A stretch of 46,563 bases of DNA, taken from positions 1 through 46,563 of the forward strand of contig CAMCBT010000011.1 of the NCBI GenBank assembly GCA_945873115.1, read 5' to 3'. The notes beneath the pieces were generated by a model. That model made no database searches, was not told where the DNA came from, and worked only from the letters and a program-made list of their open reading frames with translations. The translations under genes and the position numbers were made by a program. Source of the DNA: an uncultured Mitsuokella sp. GTDB lineage: Bacteria; Bacillota; Negativicutes; Selenomonadales; Selenomonadaceae. Positions 38,918 through 46,563 of this stretch are shown piece after piece; within the stretch, counting starts at the first letter, position 1; each line of letters begins with the position of its first letter.

Positions 38918-40978
38918 TTACGCTCCTTTGCTATAGGACTTTGCTTTCTCAAGTATCTGCTGCCAAAGCGCGATAAGCGCCATAAGGATAGCGCCCAGGA
39001 CGCCCCCCACCAGGATGCCGTCCATCCCCCGCACGAAGGACATGTAGACCGGCGTGCGCATGTGGGCAAAGGTCTCCACCATGGAGCCCTGGCCAATGGT
39101 GGCCACGAGAACGAGGGCGAAGAATACCATGGTGGGCCACTTCCGGAAAAAGGCCAGCACCGCCAGCATAAAAGCCGGGTGTCCGATCAGAAGCTCCTTC
39201 GTCCGGGGACGAGCATAGAAGAGCCCCTCCAGGTATGCCCGGAACTTCAGCTCCGTGCCGGAGACAGGGGCGCCCGAGGTATGGCCGCTGCGGGCCACGA
39301 AGTAGGCGCCGGCCGCCAGGACGAAGAAGATGCCGAGAAGCGTCTTGACGCGCACGGGCACGTCGAGCAGCTCCTTGAGCTGGGCCGTGACCCCCTGGGT
39401 ATTGTCAAACTTCCCATCGAAGACATCGAACCGCTGCAAAAAGCCGATGGCCACCAGGATGATGGGCAGCACGAAGGTGAGCTTGATGCCCCGGAATATC
39501 TCGAACTCCAGGAAGTAGGCGGTGCCCGCCAGCGACGCGGAGAGGTAGGCCGCGCCGATGTAGGAGAGGGCCCCCGTCACGAGGAGCAGGGCGAAGCCCA
39601 GCACCATAAGGCGCACGACTCCGAGGCTGCGCCGCTTCGGAAGAATCCGCTTTGCATTGTCCAGCTGGAAGAGGACGGCGAGGGCCGGGAAAACATTCGC
39701 ACTGGCAAGGGCCGCCAAAACGCGGACTTTGCTCCCTGCCCCCATAAGGATGGGAATGGCGAGGGCCGCTGCGAAAATCGCGAAGAGCACCAGCTGCAGC
39801 CGGCGGCGACGGTTCAGCCACCGGCTCACCAGGGAGAGGTAGAGCACCAGGGCGGCGGCGAGGCCCACCATGGCGAGAGCCCTCGCAGGGCGCGGTGCCG
39901 TGTAGTCCGCAAAGGTACCGGCCGGGCCGAAGGTATAGCCCTTGGCCGCCAGCTTGTCATGGGTATCCCGGAAATAGGTCATGTTCGTTTCCAGGAGGCT
40001 CATATTGGGCGAGGGCTTGTCGTAGATTCGCAGCAGATCGATGCGGATATTGCGCTCCTCGTCCGTATTGGACCAGCGCTCCACCGCCTCGGCAATCTTG
40101 AGCTTCGGCTGCTCGTCCTTCGGGATGGCGTAGAGGCGGGCCACATGGTCATAGCCGATCCCCTTGGCGATCTCCTCCATGCCATCCTGCTTGTAGAACT
40201 GGAGCTGGGTGGTGGCCTCGATGAGGCCGAGATTGATCTGCCGATCCTTCATCTCGTCGATGGTGGTCTGGAGGGCCTTCGGGGCACCGAGGGTCTGGGC
40301 GCCGGAAAAGACGATTTCGGAAACCTTGAAGCCCTGGAGGCGATGGAAGACCGCCTTCACGTCCGCATCGCTCACGTCCTCGTAGTTGCTGGGACGGGCC
40401 AGCACGTAGAAACCGGCCTCGTTCACCGCCTGCAGCTCATCTGTGGGCAGGCCAAGGTTCATCTTCAAAAAGGACTCGTAGTGGGCCTTTACGGCCAGCA
40501 CCTCAGAGCCTCCCACCGTGAGGGGCGTGACCCTAGCCTTCCCCAGGCGGCGGTAAAGGTCCTCCTTCACCTCGCCGTAGGTGCGCGGATCATGGCCCAC
40601 CACGTAAATCTCATTCCCCTTGATGGTGCCGTCTGCGACGAGTGCGCCCCAGAGCGCATCGAGGGAGCCCGCGTGGTAGCGGGCGATAAGGTCGCTGCCG
40701 GGGATGGCCGTGACCTTGCCGTTTTCGTTGAGCTTCTTAAAGGTGGTCTCATAGACGGCGAGCGACGTGATGCCCGCCTCCTTCGCCTGGCGGAGCACCT
40801 CATCTGCGGGAAGCCCCTCCCTCTGGGCCAGCTCCAGGAGTCCCTCGTAGTCGATGGCGAGATCCACCTGCCGGGATGCTCGCTCCACGTCGTTTCGCTC
40901 CACGTTGATGACGAGGGCGCCGAAGAAGCCGAGGAAAATCAGGACGACCAGAAGAATATTATACCGGAATTTTTTCAT
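38918..40978 (-). CDS. DUF5693 family membrane protein
   Basis: A 686-residue protein with one N-terminal membrane anchor (about residues 5-27), a large extracytoplasmic domain to about 360 (containing LAIDYEGLLELAQREG and VYETTFKKLNENGKV), then about eight transmembrane segments and a short basic tail. It is the partner that regularly precedes csaB in Firmicutes; its activity is not established. The arrangement suggests membrane-side assembly or export of the polymer that CsaB modifies. ATG at 40978 follows a TTG and is preceded by GAAGGTGA. Confidence 0.85.
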   Translation of the reverse strand: MKKFRYNILLVVLIFLGFFGALVINVERNDVERASRQVDLAIDYEGLLELAQREGLPADEVLRQAKEAGITSLAVYETTFKKLNENGKVTAIPGSDLIARYHAGSLDALWGALVADGTIKGNEIYVVGHDPRTYGEVKEDLYRRLGKARVTPLTVGGSEVLAVKAHYESFLKMNLGLPTDELQAVNEAGFYVLARPSNYEDVSDADVKAVFHRLQGFKVSEIVFSGAQTLGAPKALQTTIDEMKDRQINLGLIEATTQLQFYKQDGMEEIAKGIGYDHVARLYAIPKDEQPKLKIAEAVERWSNTDEERNIRIDLLRIYDKPSPNMSLLETNMTYFRDTHDKLAAKGYTFGPAGTFADYTAPRPARALAMVGLAAALVLYLSLVSRWLNRRRRLQLVLFAIFAAALAIPILMGAGSKVRVLAALASANVFPALAVLFQLDNAKRILPKRRSLGVVRLMVLGFALLLVTGALSYIGAAYLSASLAGTAYFLEFEIFRGIKLTFVLPIILVAIGFLQRFDVFDGKFDNTQGVTAQLKELLDVPVRVKTLLGIFFVLAAGAYFVARSGHTSGAPVSGTELKFRAYLEGLFYARPRTKELLIGHPAFMLAVLAFFRKWPTMVFFALVLVATIGQGSMVETFAHMRTPVYMSFVRGMDGILVGGVLGAILMALIALWQQILEKAKSYSKGA

Positions 40979-40993
40979 CAAAATTTTTCACCT

Positions 40994-41692
40994 TCACGTG
41001 TTGGTGGAACGCTCCGCGGTGATGCGGATGACCCCATCCCCCTGCTCCACATTCGTAATCTTGAGCCCCAGGGGCAGCTTTCCCGCCCCCATGAGCTCCA
41101 CATCACCGAACATGTCCCCAAGCCTTGCGGTGCCGAGCATGGTGTTTTTGAGGGAAAGGGAGGTCATGCGGAAATAGAGGGCGCCGGCATCGTCTACAAT
41201 CTCGCCTGTGAGCTCCACATCCGCCGTGCGGCCGAAGACCTTCGCATTGGCCTCTGCCCGGATGCCCTCTGGCGTGATGGAGACGCTGACATTTTCCAGC
41301 CGCTCCACCTTGGCTGCGAGAGCCCGACGAAGCTCCTCCTCGCCGATGCTTCCCTTGAGCTGGAGCTTCTTTGCCCGGCGCACCTTTATGCCGGAATCCT
41401 GGAGAAGCGCCGGCACGTCCACGTCCACCCCCTCGCCCGTGAGGGTAAGCTCCCGAACCGTGACGCTCCCCACGGTGGCATTTCGCGCCAGGATCTCGAG
41501 CCTGTCCCCGTGGCCTAGGGCCAGAAGGAACTCCGGGCTCGCGGAGAGGGTCACATGCACATCGTCGGTGGCGAGACGGCTCGCCACCTTTGCCTTGAGG
41601 GCCCCCGTCGCAAAGGCGGGCAGCAGGAACTCTATGAAACAGGCGGCGAAAACGAGGAGGAGGACAATAAAGCCAAACAGCTTCCTGAGCAC
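40994..41692 (-). CDS. DUF2993 / LmeA-like lipid-binding protein
   Basis: A 232-residue protein with an N-terminal hydrophobic anchor or signal (LFGFIVLLLVFAACFIEFLLP) and a beta-rich domain of the DUF2993 type (LATDDVHVTLSASPEFLLALGHGDRLEI..., and the C-terminal LPLGLKITNVEQGDGVIRI). Mycobacterial LmeA of this family binds phospholipid in the periplasm. GTG start behind GGAGG. It lies between prfB (15 nt) and DUF5693 (15 nt). A role in moving lipid or lipid-linked sugar between membranes is inference. Confidence 0.82.
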   Translation of the reverse strand: MLRKLFGFIVLLLVFAACFIEFLLPAFATGALKAKVASRLATDDVHVTLSASPEFLLALGHGDRLEILARNATVGSVTVRELTLTGEGVDVDVPALLQDSGIKVRRAKKLQLKGSIGEEELRRALAAKVERLENVSVSITPEGIRAEANAKVFGRTADVELTGEIVDDAGALYFRMTSLSLKNTMLGTARLGDMFGDVELMGAGKLPLGLKITNVEQGDGVIRITAERSTNT

Positions 41693-41707
41693 GTCAATGT
41701 CCTCCGC

Positions 41708-42814
41708 TTAGAGCTCGTGATTCGCCTTGGCGGCAAGGTATGCCCGGATGAAGGGATCCAGCTCTCCGTCCATGACCGCCTGGACGTTGCCCGTCTCGCA
41801 GCTAGTGCGGTGGTCCTTCACCATGGTGTAGGGCTGGAAGACGTAGGAGCGAATCTGGCTGCCCCACTCGATTTTCTGCTGGTCGCCCTCGAGCTTCGCC
41901 AGCTCCGCCTCCTTCTTCTCCATCTCCAGCTCAAAGAGCTTGGCCCGGAGCATTTTGAGGCACTGCTCCCGGTTCTGGAGCTGGGAGCGCTCGTTCTGGC
42001 ACTGGACGACGATGCCCGTGGGCATGTGGGTCATGCGGACGGCCGACGAGGTCTTGTTGATGTGCTGGCCGCCGGCACCGGAGGCCCGGTAGGTATCCAC
42101 CCGCACATCGTTCATATTGAGGTCCACCTCCACATTGTCGTCGATTTCCGGCATGATGTCACAGGCGGCAAAGGAGGTATGGCGGCGGGCCTGGGCATCG
42201 AAGGGGGAGATGCGCACGAGACGGTGGACGCCCTTTTCCGACTTCAGGAAGCCGTAGGCATTGTGCCCCTTGATGAAGAGGGTGGCACTCTTGACGCCGG
42301 CCTCGTCGCCGGGCAGGAGGTCCGCCGTCTCCACGGTGAAGCCGTGGCGCTCGGCCCAGCGGCCGTACATCCGCAGCAGCATCTGGGTCCAGTCCTGAGC
42401 CTCGGTGCCGCCGGCGCCGGCGTGGAGGGTGAGGATGGCATTGTTGGCATCGTAGGGGCCGGAGAGAAGCACCTCCAGCTGCAATGATTCCAGGCCCTCC
42501 TCGATGGATGCGATATCGGCGGCAATGTCCGCCTCAAGGGACGTATCGTTCTCCTCGGAGGCCATTTCCCAGAGGGTCTGGGCATCGTCATACTTTTCCC
42601 GGAGGGCCTTGTACTTGTCGACGCTCCCCTTGAGGCCCGCCAGCTCCTGGTTTATCTTCTGCGCCGCTTCCGCGTCATCCCAGAAGGTGGGATCTCCCAT
42701 CTTGTATTCCAGCTCCGCGATCTTCGATTCCTTCGAGGGTACCTCAAGAGAGGCTTCCATCTCGTCGAGCTTCCCCGAAAGCTCCGAAAGTCGTGGCTTC
42801 AGTTCTTCTAGCAT
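41708..42814 (-). CDS. prfB: peptide chain release factor 2, no programmed frameshift
   Basis: A 368-residue class I release factor reading UGA and UAA. Seen: codon-recognition SPF in VRISPFDAQARRHTSF (about residues 200-215), the peptidyl-hydrolysis GGQ in YRASGAGGQHINKT (about 240-253) and NERSQ. Unlike most bacterial prfB, the gene is one uninterrupted frame: around codons 25-30, where the CTT-TGA slip site normally lies, the sequence runs CTT-GAG with no in-frame UGA, so the autoregulatory +1 frameshift is absent. ATG with AAAGGA. It follows secA by 12 nt, the common Firmicutes order. Confidence 0.95.
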   Translation of the reverse strand: MLEELKPRLSELSGKLDEMEASLEVPSKESKIAELEYKMGDPTFWDDAEAAQKINQELAGLKGSVDKYKALREKYDDAQTLWEMASEENDTSLEADIAADIASIEEGLESLQLEVLLSGPYDANNAILTLHAGAGGTEAQDWTQMLLRMYGRWAERHGFTVETADLLPGDEAGVKSATLFIKGHNAYGFLKSEKGVHRLVRISPFDAQARRHTSFAACDIMPEIDDNVEVDLNMNDVRVDTYRASGAGGQHINKTSSAVRMTHMPTGIVVQCQNERSQLQNREQCLKMLRAKLFELEMEKKEAELAKLEGDQQKIEWGSQIRSYVFQPYTMVKDHRTSCETGNVQAVMDGELDPFIRAYLAAKANHEL

Positions 42815-42826
42815 TATAATCCTTTC

Positions 42827-45436
<2,610 letters not shown>

Positions 45437-45615
45437 CCGAATCACTCCTTATAACATCAGGATGGTCTTGTCTATAGCAGGACGAGCTGGCTCGCTTATA
45501 ATCCTGTAGTACGCGGGCGAAAAAGGCAGACTCCGCCCGCAAGCTTCCTAGCTTCTCATATTAGCAGAGTCAGGAATAGAAGTCAATGAAGAGAGGGGCT
45601 GCGGAAAAATTCTTC
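45437..45615. other. gap between secA and the tRNA promoter
   Basis: No gene seen. The secA-proximal half should contain the secA promoter, but only weak -10-like sequences (TATAGA, TTATAA) without a good -35 can be read on the minus strand. A short GC dyad GCGGGCGGA/CGCCCGC (about 45507-45541, minus) may be a leader hairpin. Confidence 0.4.
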
Positions 45616-45645
45616 TTGACAGGGGAGCAAAAGGAATGATAATAT
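45616..45645 (+). promoter_or_regulatory. promoter of tRNA-Arg
   Basis: TTGACA (45616-45621), 18-bp spacer, TAATAT (45640-45645), followed about 65 nt later by the tRNA. Confidence 0.7.
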
Positions 45646-45716
45646 ACCTTTTGTTGGTTGCAAGCTTCCCTCCGGGGGCAATCGGTTCCTCGGACTGGAT
45701 GCAGCAGTCAGCAGAT

Positions 45717-45794
45717 GACTCAGTAGCTCAGCTGGATTAGAGTATTTGACTACGAATCAAAGGGTCGGGGGTTCGAATCCCTCCTGGGTCACCA
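45717..45794 (+). tRNA. tRNA-Arg (anticodon ACG)
   Basis: A full cloverleaf. Acceptor GACTCAG / CTGGGTC (one G-T pair), D-arm GCTC/GAGT, anticodon stem TTTGA/TCAAA around loop CTACGAA with anticodon ACG (read as inosine-CG), T-arm GGGGG TTCGAAT CCCTC and an encoded 3' CCA. It decodes CGU/CGC/CGA arginine codons. It stands alone, with its own promoter and terminator. Confidence 0.95.
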
Positions 45795-45806
45795 CTTCGA
45801 GCACAC

Positions 45807-45840
45807 ACGCCCCCGCACCTCGCGGGGGCGTTTCTTGTTA
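45807..45840 (+). terminator. intrinsic terminator after tRNA-Arg
   Basis: 10-bp perfect stem ACGCCCCCGC (45807-45816) / GCGGGGGCGT (45822-45831), 5-nt loop, then TTTCTTGTT. Confidence 0.9.
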
Positions 45841-45902
45841 CTCCCCGAGCAGCGTTTTTCCGGGATTGTATCTTCATCATTTCAATATGGAAAGGATTTA
45901 TC

Positions 45903-46292
45903 ATGCTTTACATCATCACTCGGCTCCTCACAGAAGAAGGCCGGACGGAGTTTTCGATTCTGGGAGCGACAGAGGACAAGAAGCGGGCTGCGGAGATTGC
46001 GGCGGAGGTCTACAAGGACTACAACAAGGCCGCCTCCTTCCAGAACATCGAGATGATTACCGAGTGGCTCGCCACCCGGGGGAGCTACTCCTTCCGGAAG
46101 GACAAGGCCCATCGGCTGCAGCTCGCCATCACGAAGCTCGCCGGCGAGGTGCAGGAGGCGGGCAAGGAGGTCGTCTTTCATGCGGCCGCCGAGGAGGAGG
46201 AGCTCATGCGCCGCATGAGCCAGGCCCTCTTTGAGGGAAGGCACACGGCAGAGCGGGGCGGCGAGGTTCACTCCTGCCCGCTGGAGCAATAA
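45903..46292 (+). CDS. 129-residue soluble protein, unknown function
   Basis: No family recognised. A beta-strand-like N-terminus (MLYIITRLLTEEGRTEFSIL) is followed by mostly amphipathic helices rich in Ala, Glu and Lys (KKRAAEIAAEVYKDYNKAAS, AITKLAGEVQEAGKEVVFHAAAEEEELMRRM). No membrane segment, no signal peptide, one cysteine near the C-terminus. ATG behind GGAAAGGATT. It stands alone after the tRNA terminator; downstream are two repeat copies. Codon use matches the window, so it is likely a real gene. Confidence 0.7.
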   Translation: MLYIITRLLTEEGRTEFSILGATEDKKRAAEIAAEVYKDYNKAASFQNIEMITEWLATRGSYSFRKDKAHRLQLAITKLAGEVQEAGKEVVFHAAAEEEELMRRMSQALFEGRHTAERGGEVHSCPLEQ

Positions 46293-46342
46293 GAAGAAGC
46301 TTCCGCACCTGTCGTAAAGAGCATACATGTCTTGCACATACC

Positions 46343-46448
46343 AAACTACACGCACAAACGTCCACTTGCGGGTCTTGTGCGCCCGTCCTTGCAGTAAATC
46401 CTGCCAATCACGCTGCGCCTGCGGCTTGCGTTCTTGGGGATTTACATA
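46343..46448 (+). repeat. dispersed ~105-bp repeat, copy B
   Basis: Same orientation relative to the preceding gene as copy A relative to dedA. Its first part can pair CGCACAA with TTGTGCG around an imperfect centre, and GTAAATCC pairs with GGATTTAC across the second part. Compared with copy A it differs by scattered substitutions and a few single-base indels. Confidence 0.85.
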
Positions 46449-46500
46449 GTAAAGGAGCAGCCCCCTTGGAATTTCCGCCATGGGAGGCTGCCCCTTTGTC
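46449..46500 (+). terminator. hairpin between repeat copies, possible terminator
   Basis: AAAGGAGCAGCC.CC (from 46451) pairs with GGGAGGCTGCCCCTTT (to about 46496) with about two mismatches. Only a short T run follows, so termination is uncertain; it may belong to the repeat unit. Confidence 0.45.
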
Positions 46501-46509
46501 TCTGGACCC

Positions 46510-46563
46510 AAACTACACGCACAAACGTCCACTTTGTGGACATTGTGCGCCGCCCTTGCAAGA
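46510..46563 (+). repeat. dispersed repeat, copy C, cut by the window end
   Basis: Starts with the same 26 or so bases as copies A and B, 167 bp after copy B in direct orientation. Here the first part is an almost perfect hairpin: CGCACAA, GTCCAC, a TTT loop, GTGGAC, TTGTGCG. The continuation lies outside the window. Confidence 0.8.

Overview
The window reads as chromosomal DNA of a diderm Firmicute of the class Negativicutes, most likely a GC-rich Selenomonadaceae (Selenomonas / Mitsuokella type). This is inferred from gene content. Typical Firmicutes genes (RNase M5, DUF327 beside holB, a DegS-like kinase, csaB with DUF5693, class III fructose-bisphosphatase, a 3D-domain protein) sit among outer-membrane lipopolysaccharide genes (split heptose kinase/adenylyltransferase, heptosyltransferase, an LptD-like barrel). 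Most genes lie on the minus strand, at operon spacing with frequent ATGA/GTGA stop-start overlaps. GTG and TTG starts are common, and nearly every promoter I could find has a 17-bp spacer.

Layout. 0-5.4 kb (minus): DUF327-holB with its own promoter, and a regulator-trmB-ftsW run; the regulator is a sigma-54-type protein that has lost its GAFTGA loop and arginine fingers. 5.7-6.8 kb: a small two-helix membrane protein (+), a terminator, a dispersed repeat copy and dedA. 7.1-19.3 kb (minus): one long co-directional run, nhaC-like, amino-acid permease, ydjM-like, fbp, larE, lptD-like, rfaE1, rfaE2, heptosyltransferase and an LTA-synthase-type sulfatase; the second half is an LPS/envelope cluster. 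19.4-24.3 kb (minus): degS-like kinase, Orn/Lys/Arg decarboxylase, tmk, rnmV, rsmA.

24.3-25.4 kb is the most unusual stretch. A cluster of DnaA boxes lies between divergent promoters, followed by a ygbA-like gene with a 33-bp dyad on its -35, then a complete candidate type I toxin-antitoxin locus: a 20-residue hydrophobic peptide gene converging on an antisense RNA with a consensus promoter and terminator. 25.4-33.7 kb (minus): a glycosylation operon (metallophosphoesterase, GT41 transferase, methyltransferase-like), a small winged-helix gene with an operator-like palindrome, a glycerol kinase homologue with altered catalytic residues, topB and DUF1232. 33.8-36.6 kb (+): a lysA-like decarboxylase, a NifX-like protein with a His/Cys tail, and a small secreted protein whose promoter and gene lie between 23-bp perfect inverted repeats. 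36.7-45.4 kb (minus): 3D-domain protein, csaB, DUF5693, DUF2993, prfB, secA. 45.6-46.6 kb (+): tRNA-Arg(ACG), an unknown 129-residue protein and two tandem copies of the dispersed repeat.

The main theme is building and anchoring a diderm envelope: LPS core heptose supply and assembly, peptidoglycan synthesis, secretion (secA), and the csaB/DUF5693 set. Housekeeping genes are interspersed. All identifications are by reading motifs; no database search was run.
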